Shown here: one piece after another, positions 36,013 to 43,970 of the stretch
How positions within the stretch are numbered: position 1 is the stretch's first letter
Layout of the letters: each line of letters starts with the position of its first letter
Assembly (NCBI GenBank): GCA_002492725.1
Contig: DLAF01000065.1
Coordinates: 1-54,948 of the forward strand
DNA from: Lachnospiraceae bacterium UBA7054
GTDB lineage: Bacteria; Bacillota; Clostridia; Lachnospirales; Lachnospiraceae
Reading direction: 5' to 3'
Length of the DNA stretch: 54,948 nt
Notes under the pieces: model-generated
Databases searched by the model: none
Told to the model about the DNA's origin: nothing
Seen by the model: only the letters and a program-made list of their open reading frames with translations
Program-made: the position numbers and the translations under genes

Positions 36013-36819
36013 TTAGTTTACGGGCACTGCTCCCGCAGAGGATATTATATCGCCCGCATCAGACGATGTAATATAGTCGAAAAACTTCTGTGCCGTTTCG
36101 GACAGTTTTTTCTCACTTTTTGTCACCAGTACAAAAGGGCGCTGCACAACATAGCTTCCGTCTTTTACAGATTCTTCGGTAGGTACGATACCGTCTATTG
36201 AAAGCATCTTAACCGTATCCTTAACGGACGCGAGGGATGCGTAGCCGATTGCACCCGGATTGCCTGCTACTGTTGTGATCACATCTCCGGTTGACGTCAG
36301 TTCCTGACGGTACTGACAGGCATCTTCGGTTCCTGTGATGGATTCAAAGCCATCTCTCGTACCGCTGCCAGCCTCACGGCCAATCAGGACAATTTCCAAA
36401 TCACTGCCGCCAACCTCTTTCCAGTTTGTAATCTCTCCCTTATAGATCCCGGCAATCGTTCCCAGATCCATGTCATTAACCGGATTGTCAGGATTCACGA
36501 TGACAGCAATACCGTCGAGCGCCAATATGGTTTCCGTTAACCCCTGCAGCTTTTCTTCCTCTTTCAGATTGCGGCTGGAAAGCCCAATATCACAGCGTCC
36601 TTCGGCAACTGCCGTAATCCCGGAGCCGGAACCGGTAGGATTATATGTAAAGGTTACGCCGGAATTATTTTGTTCAAAAGCTTCACCCAATGCACCGATC
36701 ACCTTTTCCATGGATGTAGAACCGTCCGTAGATACTGTCCCGCCATCTTCTTTTCCGCATCCTGTCATGACTGCGGCCAGGACTGCCACAGAAATCATAG
36801 TACCGATAAATTTTTTCAT
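36013..36819 (-). CDS. pstS: Phosphate-binding lipoprotein PstS
   Basis: A 268-residue lipoprotein with a signal peptide ending at MTGC (Cys21) and the phosphate-binding motifs STDGSTSMEKVI near the start and IGREAGSGTRDGFE in the middle. The frame runs up to 36897, but the ATG at 36819 has AAAGGAG upstream and begins the signal peptide. It is the first gene of the pst-pho operon and is preceded by Pho-box-like repeats, which fits phosphate-starvation induction. Confidence 0.95.
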   Translation of the reverse strand: MKKFIGTMISVAVLAAVMTGCGKEDGGTVSTDGSTSMEKVIGALGEAFEQNNSGVTFTYNPTGSGSGITAVAEGRCDIGLSSRNLKEEEKLQGLTETILALDGIAVIVNPDNPVNDMDLGTIAGIYKGEITNWKEVGGSDLEIVLIGREAGSGTRDGFESITGTEDACQYRQELTSTGDVITTVAGNPGAIGYASLASVKDTVKMLSIDGIVPTEESVKDGSYVVQRPFVLVTKSEKKLSETAQKFFDYITSSDAGDIISSAGAVPVN

Positions 36820-36880
36820 ACTCGTCTTTCTCCTTTGCTCCAACTGTTTTTGTTTTACACTCTTGATCTTAAACACTGCC

Positions 36881-36920
36881 TGTAAAATCCAAAACATACC
36901 TTTTGTAAAGTTATTGTAAA
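36881..36920 (-). promoter_or_regulatory. Pho-box-like repeats upstream of pstS
   Basis: On the minus strand TTTACA occurs at 36920-36915 and 36909-36904, exactly 11 bases apart, and again at 36886-36881, 23 bases further on (about two more turns). TT(A/T/C)ACA direct repeats with an 11-base period are the known binding sites of Gram-positive PhoP. The site lies 62-101 bases before the pstS start, a natural activator position. PhoP itself is encoded in the operon. Confidence 0.72.
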
Positions 36921-36923
36921 ATT

Positions 36924-36974
36924 GGCAGCAATAGGGGTTGCTGCCAAGCCAAATGGCTTATAGACAGCAACCCC
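36924..36974 (-). terminator. Overlapping hairpins after the anti-sigma gene
   Basis: An 8-bp stem (GGCAGCAA 36924-36931 with TTGCTGCC 36938-36945) overlaps an alternative 9-bp stem (36934-36942 with 36966-36974) that encloses a small AAGCC/GGCTT hairpin (36946-36959). The two large structures exclude each other. On the minus strand the first is followed by AATTTTAC, a modest U-run. The simplest reading is a terminator for the gene ending at 37030, though the mutually exclusive folding is attenuator-like. Confidence 0.55.
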
Positions 36975-37029
36975 AAAACTTTCCTGCAGCATATTATTCT
37001 ACTTTACAACAATTATCCCTCTTCAATGA

Positions 37030-38223
37030 TCAATAATTGATACCGTTGATTGCCAACACTCCGTCCAGTACACCAAAATTGATATTTGCCGCCCCTCCGC
37101 CTGATATGGAAAAACCTGCCATACTGGGCTGAAAATGATCGATATCGGCATTTTTTACAGATTCCAGCAGTTCATCCGTAAACACCGCTTCCGCGCCAAG
37201 GCGTAAAAACTCCTCTTTCGTCTCTACCACGCCAACATCCGGCAGCCCTACATAAACCGGAAACGCAGTCAGTTCCGCGAGCGCTTCCAGATCTTTTTGG
37301 GCAGCGGCTTCCTGAATTTTCTTGGCAAATTTCCCAGCTGCCTTACTGTCAACCGCAAAGTTATCTTCATACATTTGCGGCGTCTGCGCTGCCTCATCCG
37401 CATCATTTGTCTCCGTCATTTCTGCGGCAGAATCGTGACTGATTTCCTTTATTTCAAATGCAATCTCTCCCGACGAGCCGGGCGCAATTTCATATTTTCC
37501 AAAGACAATCACCGGTCGGTTATTTTCATTGATATAGAACTTCACGTCCTCAGAAATCCCTGCAAACCCTCCTTCCTCCGCAGAAAAGAATACTTCTCCC
37601 GCTTTTTCTCTTTCGGTAATCTGCTCCCGGATGCTTTCATTAACCAGTTCTTCATAATCATCGCCAAGCATATCCTTTAATGTGACCATTTCTCCTGTCC
37701 GCAGATCCATGTTATAGTATCTTGATTCATTATAGGCGTTTGCCCAGTTTTCCGTTCCCCTTACAACAAAAGAAAGATAATCGTTATTCTGCTGTTTTAT
37801 TTCATAACCAACAGTAATCTTTATCTTGTGCTCCGCCCATTCCTCCGGCGTTCCCCCCGTCTCCAAAAAAGCGGTTCTATATTCTTCCGCACGCTGTAAC
37901 GCCTCTGCCGCATACTGATTGCAGCGGTCAAAGATTTCCTGATTGATCTCATCCACAGCTATCCCGGTATCCGCTGCAATCACCTCAATCGTCGGGATTT
38001 CCACGGACACCGCTATATCATCTTTTTCTGTTTCGTAAGTGCGGAATGTCAATATCCGTGCCAGTCCCCCGATCATCGGAAGCTGTTCCGCTTCCTGCGC
38101 AAACACCGGACTCACGTTCAAAGCCGCTATAAAAAGAACGCATACGCCCGCGATCCGCGTGTTAAGTTCCTCCGGAATTGCGATCCGGTCATATCTTTCT
38201 TTCATGATATCCAATTTACTCAT
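37030..38223 (-). CDS. RsiV-like anti-sigma factor (DUF3298), possibly trimmed at its N-terminus
   Basis: A 397-residue protein. A short N-terminal segment with the anti-sigma pattern MSKLDIMKERYDRIAIPEEL leads to a hydrophobic stretch ending in LNVSPVFA, then a large extracytoplasmic part with a DUF3298-type region (YYNMDLRTGEMVTLKDML) and a C-terminal NTF2-like region. This is the layout of RsiV-type anti-sigma factors, which bind lysozyme in Bacillus. Only about 22 residues precede the membrane segment, fewer than usual, so part of the basic cytoplasmic anti-sigma region may be missing. The ATG overlaps the old sigma stop (TTATGA). Because of damage to the sigma gene, this frame now continues unbroken into it. 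Confidence 0.7.
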   Translation of the reverse strand: MSKLDIMKERYDRIAIPEELNTRIAGVCVLFIAALNVSPVFAQEAEQLPMIGGLARILTFRTYETEKDDIAVSVEIPTIEVIAADTGIAVDEINQEIFDRCNQYAAEALQRAEEYRTAFLETGGTPEEWAEHKIKITVGYEIKQQNNDYLSFVVRGTENWANAYNESRYYNMDLRTGEMVTLKDMLGDDYEELVNESIREQITEREKAGEVFFSAEEGGFAGISEDVKFYINENNRPVIVFGKYEIAPGSSGEIAFEIKEISHDSAAEMTETNDADEAAQTPQMYEDNFAVDSKAAGKFAKKIQEAAAQKDLEALAELTAFPVYVGLPDVGVVETKEEFLRLGAEAVFTDELLESVKNADIDHFQPSMAGFSISGGGAANINFGVLDGVLAINGINY

Positions 38224-38571
38224 AAATCCGCCTCCTGAATATTCTCTTTCAACTGTTTTAGGCCACGATAGAGCTTTGTTTTCAAAATATGCCTCCTCAC
38301 GTTCCGAACTTTCGTCTGACAGCAAAAGCCGTTTTCGTTTTTTTAGTACTGCCAGACATTCATTGATCAATATTTTATAAAACCAGGTTTTGACCGCATC
38401 TTCATTTTGAATGCTTTCATACGCCTCCACCGCTTTGCAAACCGCACTCTGCACAACATCAAGGGCGTCCTCCTGATGCCTGGTATAGCTGTAAGCCACT
38501 CTGTAAAACCGATCCTGATTTTCAAGGATATACTGAATCAGCTTCTCATATAATATTTGTTTTTGTTTCAT
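38220..38571 (-). pseudogene. Broken ECF sigma factor gene (region 4 lost)
   Basis: From the ATG at 38571 (AAAGGTG upstream) the frame encodes a normal ECF region 2: ENQDRFYRVAYSYTRHQEDA, then KTWFYKILINECL. After EEAYFE, where a region 2-4 linker should continue, the proper end of the sigma factor (LYRGLKQLKENIQEADL and TGA at 38222-38220) is found in another frame. Roughly 50 residues of region 4, which should contact the -35 element, are missing and the junction is out of frame. The region 2 frame then runs on into the anti-sigma gene as an apparent 500-residue fusion. A real fusion is less likely, because the original sigma C-terminus survives in the alternate frame exactly up to the coupled stop/start. 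Confidence 0.82.
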
Positions 38572-38607
38572 AGCAGATGAGCACCTTTCTTTTACTCTTT
38601 TACTATA

Positions 38608-38636
38608 TAGATGTTTCAACAATCTGAAAAGTTTCA
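38608..38636 (-). promoter_or_regulatory. ECF-type (sigma-V-like) promoter of the sigma/anti-sigma genes
   Basis: On the minus strand TGAAAC (38636-38631) is followed after 17 bases by CATCTA (38613-38608), close to the TGAAAC / CGTC pattern of ECF sigma promoters. It lies about 37 bases before the sigma start. Such genes are commonly autoregulated, so the site probably was the promoter for its own sigma factor. With the sigma gene broken, its present use is uncertain. Confidence 0.6.
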
Positions 38637-38643
38637 AAAAGGT

Positions 38644-38674
38644 AAAAAAACAACGGAAGACCTTTCGCCTTCCG
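38644..38674 (-). terminator. Terminator after the TetR-linked membrane protein genes
   Basis: CGGAAG at 38654-38659 pairs with CTTCCG at 38669-38674. On the minus strand the stem is followed by TTGTTTTTTT, a good U-run. It lies about 70 bases past the membrane-protein stop at 38743 and ends that transcription unit. Confidence 0.75.
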
Positions 38675-38742
38675 CCGCCAAAAATTTTTGTGGTATCCCG
38701 CATTCCCGAATCATGCCTGTGCCATTGATACGCGCCTCATTT

Positions 38743-39417
38743 TTACGCCGAAAAAGGAGTTTCCTTTTTCATCGCAAAATATCCGATGAGTACCGTCCAC
38801 ACATAGGCACAGGTTTTGGGTATCATTAACATTCCGATCAAAGGTATGGTGTCCGCCCACAGGACTACCGGAATATAAAAGCCAAAACTCAGCGTTATGG
38901 TAAGCCACATCCACCGAAATGCCTTATCCTCGTGTTCCTTTGCGCTGCGAAAGAACAGGACGATTACCAGAAGCCCCAGCAGGGCAAAGGGGATATTGCG
39001 GTAAATACCCCATGAGAGCGGCGCATCGACGCTAAGCCACCGGTTCTGCGGCATCAAACACAGCGCGATCCGCACACCTGCAAGAATATACACGGCAGCG
39101 GTAAGGCTCCCCCGGCCGCTCACCGTATACCTTTGCCGCCAGACATGGTAGAGCAGCACATAGAATACCGTCATCGTGAGCGAAGTGATACATTTCCCCA
39201 TGCCCAGAGAAACGGTGTAGTTTTCCAGACCGGTAGTGCAAAGGGCAACTGCGCGGGGAACCAAATGAAAGGAATCTCCTGCTCCCAACACCACCGCCAT
39301 CCATCCGAACAGACGAAACTGACGCTCGCCTTTGCTCCCCCGAATCATCAAAATACCAATGGCGATAACCGAAATCAGATAGACCGCATCAAACAAAGTT
39401 TCAACGATTGCCTGCAT
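38743..39417 (-). CDS. Hypothetical seven-helix membrane protein
   Basis: A 224-residue polytopic protein with about seven hydrophobic segments and short loops. I recognise no family motif. Histidine and charged residues within segments (GDSFHLVPRA) and a closing MKKETPFSA tail are the only landmarks. It starts 13 bases after the preceding membrane-protein gene and is probably in the TetR-controlled unit. Function unknown. Confidence 0.75.
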   Translation of the reverse strand: MQAIVETLFDAVYLISVIAIGILMIRGSKGERQFRLFGWMAVVLGAGDSFHLVPRAVALCTTGLENYTVSLGMGKCITSLTMTVFYVLLYHVWRQRYTVSGRGSLTAAVYILAGVRIALCLMPQNRWLSVDAPLSWGIYRNIPFALLGLLVIVLFFRSAKEHEDKAFRWMWLTITLSFGFYIPVVLWADTIPLIGMLMIPKTCAYVWTVLIGYFAMKKETPFSA

Positions 39418-39430
39418 AGTTTATTCTCCT

Positions 39431-39868
39431 TTATGATTTATTTTGTACTGTGACAGCATTATATACCGCCCTGCCATAGTTACGTCCAAACAACAATCCG
39501 GCCAGCAGAAGAGAAGCGCCCAGACCGGTATAGAAAACTGCGATAAACCGCTCCGGTGCAAGCCCGCTTGCCCGCAAGCCAATGCCGCCCGTCATCATCA
39601 CAGCCATGATTGCAAATGCTTTTTGGTCAAAGAACTTCAGGAAAAAATGCCTTTCTTCCGAATAGCCGCTGATTCTGGCGGTATGCTTTTTCACCAGCTT
39701 TCCAAAAATGAATCTTTGAAACACTACAAAAACCAGTACAGACAACAGGCAATTCAACACGGTAACATAGGCAGGATATGCTAACAGACCAATACGAAGG
39801 ATATTAAATCCCGCTGCACTCCACACAAGACAGGCAAGCAACAGCAACGTATTCCGTTTTACTTTCAT
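39431..39868 (-). CDS. Hypothetical membrane protein
   Basis: A 145-residue protein with about four hydrophobic helices and a central basic loop (GKLVKKHTARISGYSEERH). No family is recognised. An operator-like palindrome (39886-39900) lies 18 bases before its start and matches one before the TetR gene, so it is probably controlled by that repressor. AGGAGG-like bases (GAGGCAG) precede the ATG. Confidence 0.72.
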   Translation of the reverse strand: MKVKRNTLLLLACLVWSAAGFNILRIGLLAYPAYVTVLNCLLSVLVFVVFQRFIFGKLVKKHTARISGYSEERHFFLKFFDQKAFAIMAVMMTGGIGLRASGLAPERFIAVFYTGLGASLLLAGLLFGRNYGRAVYNAVTVQNKS

Positions 39869-39885
39869 AATCTGCCTCCTCTTTC

Positions 39886-39900
39886 ATGAACAACGTTCAA
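39886..39900 (-). promoter_or_regulatory. Second copy of the TetR operator-like palindrome
   Basis: TGAAC-AAC-GTTCA (39887-39899, with flanking A residues) sits between the TetR gene and the first membrane-protein gene. It matches the palindrome upstream of tetR at 40495-40509 in 12 of 15 positions. Two matching palindromes around one regulator are good evidence for operators. Confidence 0.65.
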
Positions 39901-39922
39901 TTTATAAGACAAAAAAATGGAT

Positions 39923-40480
39923 TTAATAAAGGGTCCGGCGGATGATCTCCAGTACGGCGGTGGGATCATAGTCCTGCCGCAGCAAAGCGGACAACATCAG
40001 AGAAAACAAAACATCCGCAAATCTTTCCGCAGTAAACTGTTCCGTGAAAGCATCATCCCGAATCCCGGCATCCCGTTTCAAAACGGAACACAGCATATCC
40101 AAAATATGCCGCCATGCCAGCTGCATCCTCCTTTTCCCATCGGATCTATCTTCCTGCATAAAACCAAAGGAATGCAGCGTAAAAAACCCGGGATACTGCC
40201 TGCCGCCATATTCCATCCTTTCATACATCCAGATGATACATGCCTGCGTGTCCTGAAATACAGCTCTATCCTCCGTACTATGAAAAATCTCATACCATAC
40301 ACTCTCCACCGCTGCGCCCACAAGCTCTGATTTGGAATCAAAATAATTGTAAATTGATCCCACCGATACCCCACAGGCCGCCGCGACAGAACGGATATTG
40401 ACCGCAGACCATCCCTGCTGCCGGATCAGTTCACGGCTGGTTTTCAATATTTCCTCTTTTGATGTTACAACTGTATTCAT
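39923..40480 (-). CDS. TetR/AcrR-family transcriptional regulator
   Basis: A 185-residue protein with an N-terminal helix-turn-helix in about 20-50 (GWSAVNIRSVAAACGVSVGS followed by IYNYFDSKSELV), the classic TetR pattern, and a helical ligand-binding domain. The start at 40480 has GAGGTG upstream, and a perfect 15-base palindrome lies just before it. It likely represses itself and the two downstream membrane-protein genes. The inducer is unknown. Confidence 0.9.
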   Translation of the reverse strand: MNTVVTSKEEILKTSRELIRQQGWSAVNIRSVAAACGVSVGSIYNYFDSKSELVGAAVESVWYEIFHSTEDRAVFQDTQACIIWMYERMEYGGRQYPGFFTLHSFGFMQEDRSDGKRRMQLAWRHILDMLCSVLKRDAGIRDDAFTEQFTAERFADVLFSLMLSALLRQDYDPTAVLEIIRRTLY

Positions 40481-40494
40481 CCAAGCACCTCAAT

Positions 40495-40509
40495 ATGAAC
40501 ATTGTTCAT
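40495..40509 (-). promoter_or_regulatory. Operator-like palindrome upstream of the TetR gene
   Basis: ATGAACA-T-TGTTCAT is a perfect 7-1-7 inverted repeat ending 15 bases before the TetR start. It overlaps the expected promoter and translation start region. A close copy at 39886-39900 precedes the next gene, which supports autoregulation and operon control. Confidence 0.72.
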
Positions 40510-40598
40510 TATAGTGAATTTTAAGCCTGCTGTCAAGTATTTCTGCAAAGATCCATGGATATAGGATATGCAATATACTCAAAAGTTTCGGGATTAAG

Positions 40599-41310
40599 TT
40601 ATATTGTGCAGTCCGAACAATATTCAAATTCAAAAGAAGCCCTGTCCGTTTCAAAAGCGAACAGGGGACGGCCTTCTTTGCAAAACCGATAAGAAGCCCG
40701 GCAGGACGCACTTTCGTGAATCGTCCTTACCATATCTCCCTTCGCCGGAGCCTTAAGGGGGCGTCCCGATGCCTCCAGCAGACGAACATCCAATTTCAGA
40801 GTGCCCTGTATCACCCGAACCGCTTTGTTTTGAATATCAGCTACTCTCGCACCCAGATAAGTAGCGATCCGATACTCCTTCCCAATATCCCCGGGCATTT
40901 CAGAAAAGATATTTTTGCCCGTTGATCCACACATTTCCTCTGACCGAATGACACATACTCCATACGCTGTGACGGCATTCCATCAGCGGCATCAGCGCAA
41001 ACGGCCCCATGATATCATATTTTAGCGGGAAAAGCGGTCCAAAATCCAAATTTCCCTCAATGGTTAGCTGCGGCGTGCGTATTGCCAGATGTATACCTTT
41101 TTCACCGAATCGGTTTTCTCCAATCATAATGTTTCTTTTTGTCCGCCTAAATAAATCCGCCGGATACGTAACTGTCCATGCCTCTTTGTCCGTGATGACC
41201 TGAATGGAGCAGGAGCGTTCATTTTCTGTGTTGTGAATGGCAGGTATGACCGCCAAAGTCTGTGTATCGGACTGACATTTCAGATACCAGCCGTAAAAAC
41301 AATGTTGCAT
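40599..41310 (-). pseudogene. Broken tocopherol-cyclase-like gene
   Basis: Two fragments of one protein remain in different frames. The N-terminal part (41310 to 40900) has FYGWYLKCQSDTQTLAVIPA, LKYDIMGPFALMPLMECRHS and WINGQKYLF. The C-terminal part (40934 to 40599) has GKEYRIATYLGARV and an FEFEY-type end. Both match the tocopherol cyclase-like family found in many Lachnospiraceae, usually near 300 residues. After KYLF comes TGA and then NARGYWEG in the same frame, where FEN-GY-EGD is expected; the next recognisable segment is GKEYRIATYLG in another frame. About 50 residues are missing. So there is a stop, an internal deletion and a frame change. Confidence 0.75.
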
Positions 41311-41402
41311 ATGCGTTCTCCGTGAAAAATAATGCTTATTTTTCCACGGAGAAGCCCGGTTTATTCATAGATCTCTGCCGCACGATTCGAGAATTACTAT
41401 CT

Positions 41403-42161
41403 TTATTTTTCAACCGCTCCATATTGCTCATCATCCACCGCTTCCAACCACTCATTGGAACCGTTTTCTCCGGGAACCTCTACGGCCAAATGGGAAAACC
41501 AACTGTCAGGAGCGGCTCCGTGCCAGTGCTTCACACCCACGGGAATATTGATGCAGTCGCCGGGCTTCATCTCCACGGCCTCCTTGCCCCACTCCTGATA
41601 ATAACCCCGTCCAGCCACACAGATTAAAATTTGTCCGCCGCCCTTGTCGGCATGGTGAATATGCCAGTTGTTCCGGCAGCCCGGTTCAAAAGTCACATTA
41701 AAAATTCCCACCTGCTCCGTGGAAACCGGTGCAAGGTAACTTTGCCCGATAAAATACTGCGCAAACCCGTCATTCGGCTTTCCGATTGGGAAGATCATGC
41801 TGTTTTCGTGGGCCGTTTTCGCATCCGCCGCTTCCACTTCCTCACTCCACACTTCCTTTGCCATGTTGAACACGGCCCAGCCCTTCGGCCATCCGGCATA
41901 AAAAGCCGTATGAGTGATGACCGCCGCGATCTCCTTCTTCGTTACTCCTGCCTTCTTCGCATTCTCCAAATGAAACTTTAGAGAAGAATCCGTCACGCCC
42001 GAAGACATCAGCGCAACCACTGTGACAATGCAGCGGGTCTTGTGGTCAATATCATGGTTGTTCCAATTTTCTCCAAACAGTACATCATCATTATAGTGTG
42101 CAAATTCCGGTGCAAAATTTCCAAGTGCGTCTCTTCCTGCCGTCTGTGTGATTTTTTCCAT
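41403..42161 (-). CDS. Carboxymuconolactone decarboxylase-cupin two-domain protein
   Basis: A 252-residue protein. The N-terminal ~110 residues match the carboxymuconolactone decarboxylase family (RCIVTVVALMSSG and ITHTAFYAGWPKGWA), here without the CxxC motif of the peroxidase branch. The C-terminal half is a cupin with metal-ligand motifs NWHIHHADKGG and KHWHGAAPDSWFSH. Such fusions are common in gut Bacillota and have no settled function; redox or aromatic-compound metabolism is often assumed. It follows the DUF4405 gene by 36 bases and the LysR regulator lies upstream. Confidence 0.88.
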   Translation of the reverse strand: MEKITQTAGRDALGNFAPEFAHYNDDVLFGENWNNHDIDHKTRCIVTVVALMSSGVTDSSLKFHLENAKKAGVTKKEIAAVITHTAFYAGWPKGWAVFNMAKEVWSEEVEAADAKTAHENSMIFPIGKPNDGFAQYFIGQSYLAPVSTEQVGIFNVTFEPGCRNNWHIHHADKGGGQILICVAGRGYYQEWGKEAVEMKPGDCINIPVGVKHWHGAAPDSWFSHLAVEVPGENGSNEWLEAVDDEQYGAVEK

Positions 42162-42197
42162 CTCAATTCTCCCTTCTTTTCTTTACAATAGTTTCCT

Positions 42198-42917
42198 TCA
42201 ATTTGCCTCTCCGTCCTTTTCTTTCTCTTTCATCATGTAAGCCGAAAGTTTTCCGGCTCCTTTGGCAATATAGAAACCGGCCAAAATCCAAAATCCCATC
42301 ATTGCCGTATATTCCAAAAAGACTGCCAGAATACTCTGCTCAAAATCAAAGAATACAAATTCATTCTTCAGGAACATATATGAAACAATGTCCTTCCGAA
42401 TAAAACAGAGCAGTCCATATCCCGCGATCAACACTGCTGCCAGCCGCCAAACCCACACAGACACACCGGATTGTTTTCCGCCTCCCGATAATCTACGGAA
42501 CATCCCCGTAACCATGCCCCAGTGCATGCCCAGATGAAGACTCATCAGCACAAATCCCCAGTAAGAAGCCGCCATGTGCATCCTTCTTGCCGTTGCCATG
42601 GGCCCGTGAATCGAAAGTGAGGCAAATACATGGCGTGACATGACGATGCCGCTGTATCCGAGGCAGAGCATAGAAACAAGTACACTGAGATTAACGATTG
42701 TCTGTAAGATCCGCGACAATCTGTATTTTCCTTTGAACAGACTGCCATACCACCTGATATTCAGGATATTGTGCGCGAGGAATAGCACGAGCATCCCTGT
42801 ACCAAACCACTCATGAAGCGCCTGCCCGGTAATCTGATAAGCCATCAGACCAAGCCGCAATGCCGTCATCAGGATATCGATCCCCCACTTTATTTTTGAT
42901 TTCACTTCCGTTTTCAT
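42198..42917 (-). CDS. DUF4405 membrane protein, possible b-type cytochrome
   Basis: A 239-residue polytopic protein with about six helices. The DUF4405 pattern (LMAYQITGQALHEWFGTG near the start, RMHMAASYWGFVLMSLHLGMHWG in the middle) carries several in-membrane histidines that could bind heme, as proposed for the family. It precedes the carboxymuconolactone/cupin gene by 36 bases, so the two probably form a redox-related unit. AATTGGAGG precedes the start. Confidence 0.82.
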   Translation of the reverse strand: MKTEVKSKIKWGIDILMTALRLGLMAYQITGQALHEWFGTGMLVLFLAHNILNIRWYGSLFKGKYRLSRILQTIVNLSVLVSMLCLGYSGIVMSRHVFASLSIHGPMATARRMHMAASYWGFVLMSLHLGMHWGMVTGMFRRLSGGGKQSGVSVWVWRLAAVLIAGYGLLCFIRKDIVSYMFLKNEFVFFDFEQSILAVFLEYTAMMGFWILAGFYIAKGAGKLSAYMMKEKEKDGEAN

Positions 42918-43025
42918 GAATTACCTCCAATTTCGGACAAAAAAGTAAGTGCACTCAAAAGATAATTTCTCCAGACTGCACTAACATCATAGACCGTAAC
43001 TGTTTCTCTATCAAATACTTATTCT

Positions 43026-43916
43026 TTATGCCCTACTCATGCTCAAAAAGCATTTTGAAAATTCGATAAATTTGGTGGCCGCCAGACTAAACGGCTGCCC
43101 TCGTTTCCACGCTAAAACACTGGTTGCCTGAAGCGGCGGCATCAGCGGCCTGTAGGTTAACTTTGCCTGATCCCAAAAAGGAACCGCCCCTTCCACGACA
43201 ATGGAATAGGCAAGGCCGCTCTCCACCATGATGGCGCCATTGGTATTCAGATTGCTGGTAAAGACCACGTCCAGCTTTTCATAATAATCCCCAAACCAGC
43301 TTGCAAGTTCGCTCTGTACGCGCATGCGGCGTGGCAGAATCAGGGGCAGTTTTGCCAAATCTTTTGCGGTAATGCTGTCTTTTTTTGCAAGCGGATCATC
43401 CGGTTTCATCAGCACGATCCAGTTCTCTTTCATGTCAAAACGGATGAAATCATATTTTTCCACGTCAACCGGTTCCAGCAGCAGACCAAGATCAAGCAGT
43501 CCCCTGTCCATCTGTTCCTTCACCAGATCAGCCGCCGCCGTAAAAATATCAAAAGTAACTCGGGGATATTTTTCCCGAAATGACCGAAACAGTTCCGGCA
43601 ATAACTGCACGGACGCAATTTTCCCACAGCCAATCGAGATTTTCCCCTCCACCTGTTCTTCCTGTTCCACAAGTTCCTTTTCCGTTTTATCCACAAGCTG
43701 CAGGATTTCTTCCGCACGCCTGCGCAGCAGGATTCCCTCATTGGTCAGGCTGATTTTGCGTGTGCCCCTGTGAAATAACGTTACGCCGAGTTCTTCTTCC
43801 ATCTGCGATAACTGGCGGCTTAACGTCGGCTGTGTAATGTGCAAAACATCCGAAGCTTTGGTAATACTCTCTTCCCGTATCACCGTCAAAAAATAGCGAA
43901 GGACTCTGATTTCCAT
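43026..43916 (-). CDS. LysR-family transcriptional regulator
   Basis: A 296-residue LysR regulator. The helix-turn-helix is in the first 60 residues (ESITKASDVLHITQPTLSRQ, then LEEELGV-type MEEELGVTLF), and the effector-binding domain spans about 90-290. The ATG at 43916 is preferred over 43937 because AAAGGAG lies upstream and the family normally starts at MEIRVLRYF. It is in line with, not divergent from, the DUF4405 and cupin genes 108 bases downstream, which it may control. The effector is unknown. Confidence 0.92.
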   Translation of the reverse strand: MEIRVLRYFLTVIREESITKASDVLHITQPTLSRQLSQMEEELGVTLFHRGTRKISLTNEGILLRRRAEEILQLVDKTEKELVEQEEQVEGKISIGCGKIASVQLLPELFRSFREKYPRVTFDIFTAAADLVKEQMDRGLLDLGLLLEPVDVEKYDFIRFDMKENWIVLMKPDDPLAKKDSITAKDLAKLPLILPRRMRVQSELASWFGDYYEKLDVVFTSNLNTNGAIMVESGLAYSIVVEGAVPFWDQAKLTYRPLMPPLQATSVLAWKRGQPFSLAATKFIEFSKCFLSMSRA

Positions 43917-43970
43917 GTAAAAACTCCTTTGGACCATGCCGGTTGATACCGATTACTTTTATCTGATATA

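Noticed and set aside
37030..38703. A single 557-residue sigma/anti-sigma fusion gene
   Set aside because: The original sigma C-terminus and its coupled TGA/ATG survive in another frame, so the continuous frame is a product of an out-of-frame deletion. I annotate the anti-sigma and the broken sigma separately.
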